Shown here: positions 7,568-14,149 of the stretch, piece by piece
Layout: each line of letters starts with the position of its first letter
How positions within the stretch are numbered: the stretch's first letter is position 1
Assembly (NCBI GenBank): GCA_036559965.1
Contig: DATBSD010000159.1
Coordinates: forward strand, 1 to 14,149
Direction: 5' to 3'
Source: CSP1-4 sp036559965
GTDB lineage: Bacteria; Chloroflexota; Limnocylindria; Limnocylindrales; CSP1-4
DNA: 14,149 bases
Notes under the pieces: generated by a model
Databases searched by the model: none
What the model saw: the letters and a program-made list of their open reading frames with translations, nothing else
What the model was told of the DNA's origin: nothing
Made by a program: the position numbers and the translations under genes

Positions 7568-8344
7568 GTGACGGGCGCCACGACGAGTCGCGGATCGAGC
7601 GGCGGCTCGATGATGTCGCCGCATGGTCCGGTCGTCGCCCTCGAGGCCGGCGACGGGCCACCGCTCATCCTGTTGCACGGTCTTGCCGGCTCGGGCACCT
7701 GGTGGCGGCGCAACATGGCCGCCCTCTCGGCCGGCTTCCGCGTCATCGCCATCGACCTGCCGGGGTTCGGCATGAGCCATCCCGACGCGCGGCTCGTCCT
7801 CGAAGAGGCGCCGGCCCAGGTGGCCGCGCTGATGGCCGAGCGGGGCATCGCCCGGGCCCACGTCATCGGCCACTCGATGGGCGGACTCGTGGCCGGCGGC
7901 CTGGCGGCCGATCATCCCGAGTGCGTCGACCGGCTGGTGCTCGTCGATGCCGGCTTCCTGTCGCTCGATCCCGCGTGGTGGCATCGCGTCACGGGGCCGC
8001 TGCGGACCCTGCCCTGGACGTCGCCGTCGCTCATGCTCGTCCTGCTGCGCGACATGGCCCGGTCCGGCGTCCCACGCATGGCCGGCGCGACTGCCGCCCT
8101 GCTGCGCATCGATTGGGGCGCCAAGCTGCCATCGATCGCGGCTCCGACGCTCGTCGTCTGGGGTCAGCACGATCGGATCTGCGCGCCCCGCATCGGTGAG
8201 CAGATCGCGGAGGCCATCCCGAGTGCCCGCCTCGTCGTCATCGCCGGGTCCGGCCATAACCCGATGTGGGAGAAGTCGGCCGACTTCGACCGCGAGGTGC
8301 TGGCGTTCCTGCGCGAGCCGCCGCGCCTCAGCGATCCGCGGTGA
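7568..8344 (+). CDS. alpha/beta hydrolase (second of an adjacent pair)
   Basis: This is a 258-residue alpha/beta-hydrolase-fold protein. The strand and oxyanion motif LILLHGLAGSG lies at 33-43, followed by DLPGFGMS. The nucleophile elbow is GHSMGG with Ser103, the acid Asp202 is in WGQHDRICAP, and the histidine His230 is in GSGHNPMWEKS, so the triad is intact. The substrate is unknown. The GTG start at 7568 lies 12 nt after the previous stop. ATG codons at 7610 and 7613 are alternatives that would remove a short Ser/Gly/Thr-rich lead (14 or 15 residues) outside the fold. I keep the GTG because third codon positions in that stretch stay GC-rich, as in coding sequence. The gene is probably co-transcribed with the preceding hydrolase. 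The two share the fold but differ in most positions, so they do not look like a recent duplication. Its last 17 bases overlap the end of the opposing lipoprotein gene. Confidence 0.87.
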   Translation: MTGATTSRGSSGGSMMSPHGPVVALEAGDGPPLILLHGLAGSGTWWRRNMAALSAGFRVIAIDLPGFGMSHPDARLVLEEAPAQVAALMAERGIARAHVIGHSMGGLVAGGLAADHPECVDRLVLVDAGFLSLDPAWWHRVTGPLRTLPWTSPSLMLVLLRDMARSGVPRMAGATAALLRIDWGAKLPSIAAPTLVVWGQHDRICAPRIGEQIAEAIPSARLVVIAGSGHNPMWEKSADFDREVLAFLREPPRLSDPR

Positions 8345-8879
8345 ACGTGGCCTTGATGTCCTCGATGGCCTGGACGGCGCCGCCCGAGGTGAAGCCAGGT
8401 GCGTCGTCGCAGGTCAGCGTCCCGGCGATGCCGGAGTCGTCGTTCCGGTCGAGATCGAGCTGACAGCCCCCGCCGGCCACGAACAGGTCGGCGGCACTGA
8501 CGCTCACGCCGGCACCCGAACTCGGGTCGACGATCAGCTGGAACGAGGCCCCATCCGGTGACGTGTAGGTGATCGCGCTCGCGCCATCAAGGGTCGTCGC
8601 CAGGCCGACGAGCAGGTCGGCATCGAAGGCGAGATCCTTGTCGCCACTCAGCTCGACGTGCGCCGCGCCGCTCGTGTAATCGCCGTTGGCGATGGCTGGC
8701 ACGGACCCGCCGCTCGCGCCACCCGAGCCGGAACCGCTGCCCTGGTCTTCGGTCGGCGCCGCGGCATCCGTAGGCGCCGGTGGCTCGCCGCCATCGGTCG
8801 GCTGTCCCGACCCGGTGCCTCCGCATCCGAGCAGGACGAGGGCCGCGACGCCCGAGATGACGATCGGTCTGAAGCGCAT
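8328..8879 (-). CDS. secreted lipoprotein, function unknown
   Basis: This is a 183-residue lipoprotein. The signal peptide (MRFRPIVISGVAALVLLGC) ends in the lipobox LLGC, with Cys19 as the lipidation site. A flexible stretch rich in Gly, Pro, Thr, Asp and Ser runs from about 20 to 60. A compact, probably beta-rich domain (about 61-183) follows, with two cysteines (Cys139 in GGGCQLDLD and Cys157 in GTLTCDDA) that could form a disulfide outside the cell. The layout recalls small surface lipoproteins such as the LpqH type, but I cannot name a family. On its strand GAGGT lies 5 nt before the ATG, which supports the start. It is divergent from the LAL regulator gene (131 bp between starts) and convergent with the second hydrolase, with a 17-bp overlap of coding ends. 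Confidence 0.82.
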   Translation of the reverse strand: MRFRPIVISGVAALVLLGCGGTGSGQPTDGGEPPAPTDAAAPTEDQGSGSGSGGASGGSVPAIANGDYTSGAAHVELSGDKDLAFDADLLVGLATTLDGASAITYTSPDGASFQLIVDPSSGAGVSVSAADLFVAGGGCQLDLDRNDDSGIAGTLTCDDAPGFTSGGAVQAIEDIKATFTADR

Positions 8880-9010
8880 GGTCGACCTCGTGCTGGGCTG
8901 CCAGCCACGCTGGGCTGCGCCTCAGGCTCCATCGTCGGACGCCGTCCGTCATCGTCCGTTCGCGCCACGAGCACCTTGCAGCGGCGCCTCGCGGCAACGA
9001 CCATGCGCCG

Positions 9011-11836
9011 ATGGAAGGCGCTACGGAGCAGTTCCTCGGACGGTCGTCGACGCTGGCCAGCCTGCTCGCCGCCTTCGAGGCCGATCGTCCGGTCGCCGTG
9101 CTCGGCGAAGCCGGCATCGGCAAGACGACCCTCGTCCGCCGCGCCATCGCATCGTCCGGACGGCGGTCGTTCGAGAGCGGTGGCCTGGCCACGGCGCAAG
9201 ACCTGCCGTACGTGGCCCTTCGTCAGGCTCTCGGTCGCGCCCTCGACGGTGATGCCTCGGCGGTCGCGGCCGATGTCGAAGCCGTCATCGGCCCGGACAT
9301 CCTGTTCGTGGATGACGCCCAGTGGCTCGACCGGGCGGCGGTCGATGCGCTCACGCAGCTCGCCGACCGCATCCAGGTCGTGGCCGCCGTGCGCTTGGGG
9401 CACGACGCCGCCGTCGACGAGCGCCCCGAGCTCCTGCGACGGCTCGACTTCGAGCTCCTGCGCGTCGGACCGTTGGACGACCATGATGCCCGCGCCGTCG
9501 TCGTCCGCGTGCGACCGGAGCTGCGTCGCGATGCCGTCGACGCCATCGTCGTCGAGGCCGCCGGCAATCCGCTCCTGCTGGAGGAGCTGGCAGTCGCCGG
9601 CACTGCTGCCACCCTGCCCGGCCTGTCCGTCGCGACACGGCTCGCTCGCCTGTCCGCGGTGGGTCGTTCGCTCGTCGAGCTGCTCGCTGTCGCCGATCGG
9701 CCGATCGAGCGCGATCGACTGGCCGCCGACATCTCCGAGCCGCTCGCCGAGGGCATCGTCGTGGAGCGAGGCGAGGCCGTCGAGATCCGCCACGCACTGC
9801 TCGCCCGCGCCGTCGAGGCGACCATGACGCCCGCGGCGCTGGCACGCCGTCATGTCGAGCTGGCGGAGCTCCTGGACGACCCGGCTGAACGGTCTCGGCA
9901 CCTGCTCGCGGCCGGTGATCGACTGCGAGCGCTGGCGGTCGCGACCGAGGCCATCGGAACCGCCCAAGGCCCCCGGGAGCGCGCCTCGCTGCTGGTCATC
10001 GCCGCCGACGCGAGCTCATCGGAGCCGGTCGGGTCGCAGCTCGATCGGCGACTCGCGGCGGCCAGGGCGCTCGATGCCCTGGGCGACTGGTCCGGCGTCC
10101 TGGCGGTGCTCCGGGAGCCAGACGACCCGGAGTCCGAGGTAGGTCTCGATGTCGTCGGGGAGGCGTGGCCTGAGCTACGGGCAGAGGGCGACGCCCTCGC
10201 CGCCCACGCCGCCTATGAGCTTGGTCGACACCATGAGGCGCGTGCCTTGCTCATCCGTGCGCGGTCTTGGTCGCCGGGACCCGCTGGCCCGGCCGCGGCG
10301 CGCGTGGCGTGGGAGTCGGCAGCCTTCATGGTCAACGTCGATGGCGCACTCGGCGAGGCGATCGGCTACCTCGACCTTCGACTGGCGGCTCACCCGGCCG
10401 ACGACCCAGCGCGCGCCGACCTGACCGCCCTGCGCGAATCGCTCAGCCTCCTGGCTGGCCTGCCGACGGACCTCGCGCCGATCGACGCCGCCATCGGCCG
10501 GGCCCTCGCCGCCGGCGCCTTCGCGCGGGCAGCGGACCTCAGTCGGGTCATCAACGTGGCCCTGCTGATGGGCGTCGGCTCCGCCGCAGCGCTCGAGTTC
10601 CTCGAGCGCCAGGTGGCGCGCTTCGACGAGGTCGGCGCCTCCGAGCCGGCCCTCGAATTCCAGGCCGAGGCCGTCGAGGCGAACATCCTGGCGGGGCGAT
10701 TTCGCGAGGCGCTCCTGGCGGCGGACGAGCTGACCGAGCGCCCGGCGCCACGCCGGGCGGTCCAGGCTGCCGCCATCTTCCGATGCCTGGCGATGGGCGC
10801 TCTGGGGCGTCTCGACGAGGCCGACGACGGGCTCGTGGCGATGGAGGCCGCGATCACCGACGACTGGTTCGGTCGCGGTCGGTGGCTCGCGGTCAGAGCA
10901 CAGATCGCACTCTGGAGCGGCCGGCCGGACCGAGCTCGCCAGCTCGTCGAGCGCGTCGTCGTGATCCCCACGCCGCTCGTCGGCGGACACGTGCTGCCCC
11001 TCCTGACGGGTGCCTGGGCTGCCGTCGAGCTCGACGACGCGTTCGCTGTCGCTGCAGCGCCCATCCGCAGCCTGGCCGGCGGCGCGCCCGAGTTCGAGGG
11101 CCTCGGCCGCCTGGCGGCCGGTGATGCGGCAGCGGCCGCCGGTCGCTTCGTCGAGGCGGCCGCGCTCTGGGAGGGGTTCATCGCCGTCCGCGCGATGACC
11201 TGCCGTTGGGCGGCCGCGGACCATCGCCGTGACACCGACCCCGACGGCGCGAGGGCGGACCTGGCCGGCGTGCTCGAGCAGGCAGAGGCGAGCGGCTTCG
11301 AACCGCTCGCGGCACGGGCCCGCCGCTCGCTGCGCCTGGCCGGCGTGCATGTCGCCACAACGCCACGCGGCGTGTCGCCGGAACAGCCGCCGCTGACGCG
11401 TCGAGAGCGTGAGCTGCTCGATCTCGTGGGCCGGGGCCAGACGAACATCGAGATCGCCCGGCGGATGGGTCTCGGCCGGCCGACCGTGGCCCGGATCCTG
11501 TCGAATGCGATGAGTCGATTGGGCGCCACCTCTCGAGTCCACGCGGTCGCCCTGGCGGTAGGGGCCGTGCCTCGCTCGGATGACGCGCCCGATCTGTCCA
11601 CCCGTGCTGCCGATCGGGTCGCCCTGACATCTGATGCCCGCGCGCTGTTGTCGCTCCTGTCCGACGGCCTCACCCTCGGCGAGGCCTCGGCACGGCTGGG
11701 CATCTCGCGACGGACCGCCGACCGACGGCTGGCCGACGCCAGGCGCGCCCTGGGCGCGGAGCGGACGGCCGAGGCGGTCGCACGTGCCCGGCGGGCAGGC
11801 TGGCTCGCCGGGCCGGACGGGCACGGCGTCGTGTGA
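9011..11836 (+). CDS. LAL/MalT-type transcriptional regulator with tandem LuxR HTH domains
   Basis: This is a 941-residue STAND-class transcriptional regulator. The N-terminal AAA/NB domain has Walker A GEAGIGKTT (32-40, Lys38) and Walker B ILFVDDAQWLD (97-107). The middle (about 290-780) is alpha-helical and Ala/Leu/Glu-rich, like the TPR-type sensor arms of MalT-class proteins; this is the usual effector-binding part. The C-terminus carries two LuxR-type HTH domains. The first is at about 795-850 (LTRRERELLDLV, then NIEIARRMGLGRPTVARIL). The second is at about 872-932 (LTSDARALLSLLSDGLTLG, then ARLGISRRTADRRLADARRALG). One HTH is the norm for the family. The length otherwise fits large LAL regulators. 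I see no Shine-Dalgarno or -10 box before the ATG. The effector and target genes are unknown; the divergent lipoprotein gene and the pot-like operon 64 bp downstream are the nearest candidates. Confidence 0.88.
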   Translation: MEGATEQFLGRSSTLASLLAAFEADRPVAVLGEAGIGKTTLVRRAIASSGRRSFESGGLATAQDLPYVALRQALGRALDGDASAVAADVEAVIGPDILFVDDAQWLDRAAVDALTQLADRIQVVAAVRLGHDAAVDERPELLRRLDFELLRVGPLDDHDARAVVVRVRPELRRDAVDAIVVEAAGNPLLLEELAVAGTAATLPGLSVATRLARLSAVGRSLVELLAVADRPIERDRLAADISEPLAEGIVVERGEAVEIRHALLARAVEATMTPAALARRHVELAELLDDPAERSRHLLAAGDRLRALAVATEAIGTAQGPRERASLLVIAADASSSEPVGSQLDRRLAAARALDALGDWSGVLAVLREPDDPESEVGLDVVGEAWPELRAEGDALAAHAAYELGRHHEARALLIRARSWSPGPAGPAAARVAWESAAFMVNVDGALGEAIGYLDLRLAAHPADDPARADLTALRESLSLLAGLPTDLAPIDAAIGRALAAGAFARAADLSRVINVALLMGVGSAAALEFLERQVARFDEVGASEPALEFQAEAVEANILAGRFREALLAADELTERPAPRRAVQAAAIFRCLAMGALGRLDEADDGLVAMEAAITDDWFGRGRWLAVRAQIALWSGRPDRARQLVERVVVIPTPLVGGHVLPLLTGAWAAVELDDAFAVAAAPIRSLAGGAPEFEGLGRLAAGDAAAAAGRFVEAAALWEGFIAVRAMTCRWAAADHRRDTDPDGARADLAGVLEQAEASGFEPLAARARRSLRLAGVHVATTPRGVSPEQPPLTRRERELLDLVGRGQTNIEIARRMGLGRPTVARILSNAMSRLGATSRVHAVALAVGAVPRSDDAPDLSTRAADRVALTSDARALLSLLSDGLTLGEASARLGISRRTADRRLADARRALGAERTAEAVARARRAGWLAGPDGHGVV

Positions 11837-11845
11837 CCGTCCGGC
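11812..11845 (+). terminator. strong hairpin at the end of the LAL regulator gene
   Basis: GCCGGACGG (11812-11820) is perfectly complementary to CCGTCCGGC (11837-11845). An inner stem, CACG (11822-11825) with CGTG (11830-11833), extends the structure. The TGA stop (11834-11836) lies directly before the right arm. No U-run follows. It probably ends the regulator transcript and separates it from the potA-like promoter 19 bases downstream. Confidence 0.55.
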
Positions 11846-11863
11846 TGTCGTCGGTGGTGCGGC

Positions 11864-11892
11864 TTGCCGCGCGCCGGATCGCACGATAGGCT
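11864..11892 (+). promoter_or_regulatory. putative promoter of the pot-like operon (leaderless type)
   Basis: TTGCCG (11864-11869) and TAGGCT (11887-11892) are 17 nt apart, a standard sigma-70-like arrangement. The -10 box ends 8 nt before the ATG at 11901, so transcription would start at about 11899 and leave almost no 5' leader. No Shine-Dalgarno is present, in keeping with leaderless translation. Confidence 0.6.
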
Positions 11893-11900
11893 CCGGCCCC

Positions 11901-13043
11901 ATGACGACCGCCCCCGGCGCGACGCCGGAGATCCGCATCGCCGCGCTGACGAAGCGGTTCGGCGACGTCGTCGCCGTCGACGGCATCTCGCTGGACATCG
12001 GCTCGGGCGAGTTCTTCTCGCTGCTCGGGCCGTCGGGCTGCGGCAAGACGACGACGTTGCGGATGGTCGGCGGATTCGAGCAGCCGACCGACGGGCGCGT
12101 CCTGCTGCGTGGCCGGGACGTGACCGACGACCCGCCCGACAAGCGCCCGGTCAACATGGTCTTCCAGAACTACGCCCTCTTCCCGCACCTCGACGTCGGC
12201 AACAACGTCGCCTTCGGGCTCAAGCGCCAGAAGGTCGCCCGCGATGAGATCGCGCGCCGGACCGGCGAGGCGCTCGAGCTCGTCCACCTCTCGGGCTACG
12301 AGAAGCGCAAGCCCAACCAGCTCTCGGGCGGCCAGCAGCAGCGCGTCGCCCTGGCGCGGGCGCTCGTCAATCGGCCCAACGTGCTGCTGCTGGACGAGCC
12401 GTTGGGGGCGCTCGACCTCAAGCTCCGTAAGCGCCTCCAGCTGGAGCTCAAGCGCATCCAGGGCGAGGTCGGCATCACGTTCGTGTACGTGACGCACGAT
12501 CAGGAGGAGGCGCTCACGATGAGCGACCGCATCGCGGTCATGCATCGGGGTCGCGTCGAGCAGCTGGGCACCCCGGAGGCCCTCTACGAACGCCCCGCGA
12601 GCACCTTCGTGGCCGACTTCATCGGCACCACGAACCTGCTCCACGGCACGGTCGACGCCATCGGGCCGGGCGGCGCCGTCGTCCGGCTCGACTCTGGCGA
12701 CCGATGCGTCGTCCGTCGCGCTGGTCGGGCCATCGGGCAGGAAGTCGACATCAGCCTGCGGCCGGAAGCCATCGCCATCCGTCCCGCACCCGATGCCGAT
12801 GCCGACGACACGACCGTCGATGCCGATGCAGGATCCGCGATGTCGGCTACCATCGCGCAGTCCGCGTACCTGGGCTCGGCGGTCCAGTACCAGGTCCGCA
12901 CGGCCGGAGGGGTCGTGCTGACCGTTCTGGCATCCAGGCACGCGGGCCGGCTGGCCGCCGATGATGCGGTCGTGCTGGCGTGGTCACCGGAAGACGCCCT
13001 CGTGCTGGGGGATCGACCGGCCGACCTGGAGGAGACGGCATGA
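11901..13043 (+). CDS. potA: polyamine-type ABC importer ATP-binding protein (PotA-like)
   Basis: This 380-residue cytoplasmic ATPase subunit belongs to a CUT1/PotA-class importer, which takes up spermidine/putrescine or related small solutes. Walker A is GPSGCGKTT (43-51, Lys49), the Q-loop FQNYALFPHLDV has Gln89, and the signature is LSGGQQQRVALARAL (141-155). Walker B is VLLLDEPLGALD (161-172) and the H-loop is THDQEEAL with His199. A C-terminal TOBE-like regulatory part follows from about 245, containing an acidic Asp/Ala-rich insert at about 296-312. The NYALFPH and DKRPVNMVFQ forms are typical of PotA. A PotD-like binding protein directly downstream supports the polyamine-type assignment, although the exact substrate is not proven. 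The start ATG lies 8 nt after a TAGGCT box. The stop TGA overlaps the start of a 15-codon reading frame (ATGA). Confidence 0.92.
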   Translation: MTTAPGATPEIRIAALTKRFGDVVAVDGISLDIGSGEFFSLLGPSGCGKTTTLRMVGGFEQPTDGRVLLRGRDVTDDPPDKRPVNMVFQNYALFPHLDVGNNVAFGLKRQKVARDEIARRTGEALELVHLSGYEKRKPNQLSGGQQQRVALARALVNRPNVLLLDEPLGALDLKLRKRLQLELKRIQGEVGITFVYVTHDQEEALTMSDRIAVMHRGRVEQLGTPEALYERPASTFVADFIGTTNLLHGTVDAIGPGGAVVRLDSGDRCVVRRAGRAIGQEVDISLRPEAIAIRPAPDADADDTTVDADAGSAMSATIAQSAYLGSAVQYQVRTAGGVVLTVLASRHAGRLAADDAVVLAWSPEDALVLGDRPADLEETA

Positions 13044-13087
13044 CGAGGATGGATTGGCCTCGCCCGGGCCTGGAGGACAACGAATGA
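13040..13087 (+). CDS. 15-codon mini-ORF linking the potA-like and potD-like genes (putative translational coupler)
   Basis: The frame encodes MTRMDWPRPGLEDNE. Its ATG overlaps the potA-like stop (ATGA, 13040-13043) and its TGA overlaps the potD-like start (ATGA, 13084-13087). GGAGGA at 13028-13033 lies 6 nt before its ATG, so a ribosome could start here. The potD-like Shine-Dalgarno (13072-13076) lies inside it. It may only pass ribosomes from one gene to the next, or be chance; I recognise no peptide function. Confidence 0.4.
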   Translation: MTRMDWPRPGLEDNE

Positions 13088-14149
13088 AACACCCCTACGA
13101 CGGCTCATCGATCGACCTCGAGCGCGAGCTCGTGCGCTACATGGCCGAACGCAGGGTCACCCGACGCCAGTTGCTGGAGCGCATGAGCGCCATCGGCGTC
13201 ACCGCCGCCCTGGCACCCGTCGTCGCCGCGTGCACCGGCAGCGGCGCGAGCATCAGCCCCTCGGCCGCGCGGCCAAGCGAGGCTGCGGCGACCACCGCCC
13301 CGTCGACCGGCCCGACGGCCTCCGCCGACCCGACGCCGGTGCCGTCGCCCGAGAGCGAGCTGTTCATCTACAACTACGCCGAGTACATGGACCCGGAGAT
13401 CATCAAGCAGTTCGAGGAGCAGCACGGCGTCAAGGTCACCGAGACGTACTTCGACTCCTACGACGTCATGTACCCGCGGGTCCAGCAGGGCAACACCGGC
13501 TTCGACATCACCTTCCCGACCGACACGGATGTGCCCGGCCTGGTCGAGGCGGGCCGCATCCTGCCCCTCGACCTGTCGCTCATCCCCAACGTCAAGAACC
13601 TTGCCGCCGAGTGGATGGATCCCGACTACGACCCGGGGCATGCCCACTCGATGCCCTACATGTGGTGGACGACGGGCTTCGCCTACGACACGAAGAAGAT
13701 CGACGAGGACCTCTCGAGCTGGGCGGCGCTCTGGGACCCGCGCTTCGACAACCACATCATGATGCTCGACGACCAGCGCGAGGTCTTCGCGGCCGCGCTC
13801 ATCCGGCAGGGCAAGAGCATCAACACGGTCGATGACGCCGAGCTCGACGCCGCCCTCGCCTTGCTCAAGGAGCAGCGCCCGCTGGTGCGCAAGTACAGCG
13901 GCGATGCCATCGGTGACCTGAAGTCCGGCAACATGTGGATCGGCCACGACTGGAGCGGCGACATCTGGACGGTCCAGGAGACGCGCCCGTCGATGACGTT
14001 CGTGCTGCCCGAGGAGGGCGCCGTCCGCGGCTCGGACGCAGCCGTCGTCCTCCAGGGCGCGCCCCATCCGGTGGCCGCCAACCTGTTCATCAACCACTTG
14101 CTCGATGCCCAGGTCAGCGCCAAGAACACGAACACCGTCTACTACATGG
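13084..14149 (+). CDS. potD: polyamine-type ABC importer substrate-binding lipoprotein, PotD-like, Tat signal (3' end cut by window edge)
   Basis: This is the extracytoplasmic substrate-binding protein of the importer; 355 residues are visible and the frame is open to the end. The N-terminus has a Tat-type motif (TRRQLLERMSAIG, twin Arg at 27-28) and a lipobox VAAC with Cys50, so it is probably exported folded and then lipid-anchored. A Ser/Thr/Pro/Ala-rich linker (about 51-92) leads to the binding domain. ELFIYNYAEYMDPEIIKQFE (92-111) matches the conserved first strand and helix of PotD. MWWTTGFAYDTKKI, IGHDWSGDI and the final NTNTVYY motif also fit the family, and the aromatic residues resemble polyamine-cage positions. 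Only a few tens of residues are probably missing. GGAGG (13072-13076) lies 7 nt before the ATG. Permease genes (potB/potC-like) are expected just beyond the window. Binding of another cationic solute cannot be excluded. Confidence 0.9.
   Translation, partial: MKHPYDGSSIDLERELVRYMAERRVTRRQLLERMSAIGVTAALAPVVAACTGSGASISPSAARPSEAAATTAPSTGPTASADPTPVPSPESELFIYNYAEYMDPEIIKQFEEQHGVKVTETYFDSYDVMYPRVQQGNTGFDITFPTDTDVPGLVEAGRILPLDLSLIPNVKNLAAEWMDPDYDPGHAHSMPYMWWTTGFAYDTKKIDEDLSSWAALWDPRFDNHIMMLDDQREVFAAALIRQGKSINTVDDAELDAALALLKEQRPLVRKYSGDAIGDLKSGNMWIGHDWSGDIWTVQETRPSMTFVLPEEGAVRGSDAAVVLQGAPHPVAANLFINHLLDAQVSAKNTNTVYYM

Noticed and set aside
8321..8341. Short CCGCG/CGCGG hairpin near the overlapping hydrolase and lipoprotein stops.
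   Set aside because: A five-base stem with an 11-nt loop, in a sequence where such repeats arise often by chance.
6722..8344. The two alpha/beta hydrolases as a recent tandem duplication.
   Set aside because: Outside the triad motifs the proteins differ in most positions, lid region and N-terminus, so they are at most distant relatives placed together.
8648..9967. A 439-codon minus-strand frame covering the lipoprotein start and the LAL N-terminus.
   Set aside because: It runs opposite the Walker A and Walker B motifs of the LAL regulator and out of frame with the lipoprotein. It has no domain likeness.
10175..12157. A 660-codon open frame on the minus strand opposite the LAL regulator and the potA-like gene.
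   Set aside because: It covers parts of two well-supported genes on the other strand and crosses the intergenic gap. Its composition is that of an antisense shadow, with no motifs.

Overview
This is a GC-rich, gene-dense bacterial window with about ten protein genes and no RNA genes, insertion sequences or CRISPR repeats that I can see. The gene content fits a high-GC soil or freshwater lineage. My best guess is Chloroflexota (Limnocylindria/Ellin6529-like), with Actinomycetota as the alternative. The reasons are a double-zinc-ribbon class III cyclase fused to an AAA/TPR module, a Tat-type lipoprotein substrate-binding protein, and -10 boxes placed almost directly against start codons. The taxonomy is inference.

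Layout. 1-567: the 3' end of a MacB/LolD-type ABC ATPase. 655-1839: a secreted, C-terminally membrane-anchored protein with a papain/C39-like cysteine peptidase fold. It converges on a minus-strand block (1850-6047) across a strong hairpin that sits on both stop codons. The minus-strand block is a large signalling protein (double zinc ribbon, class III nucleotidyl cyclase, AAA/STAND ATPase, TPR-like helices) followed by a small DUF1579-like protein. 6188-8344: a plus-strand block with a pyridoxamine-phosphate-oxidase-fold protein and two adjacent alpha/beta hydrolases. A minus-strand secreted lipoprotein (8328-8879) overlaps the end of the second hydrolase tail to tail. 9011-11836: a 941-residue LAL/MalT-type regulator with an AAA/STAND ATPase, a helical repeat region and two LuxR-type HTH domains in tandem. 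11901-14149: a polyamine-type ABC importer operon with the PotA-like ATPase and the PotD-like Tat lipoprotein. It runs off the right edge, and permease genes are expected beyond it.

Regulation visible in the sequence. There is a -35/-10 pair before the cyclase (GTGACG-17-TATGCT) and one before the potA-like gene (TTGCCG-17-TAGGCT). A second TAGGCT lies 7 nt before the first hydrolase start. The last two imply leaderless or nearly leaderless mRNAs. A 15-codon reading frame links the potA-like and potD-like genes, with an ATGA overlap at each end and its own ribosome-binding site.

The window reads as ordinary chromosomal sequence carrying two large STAND-type signalling proteins beside transport and hydrolase genes. 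I see no clearly new multi-gene system. The most unusual items are the doubled HTH in the LAL regulator, the double-ATGA mini-ORF, and the anchored peptidase-like protein.
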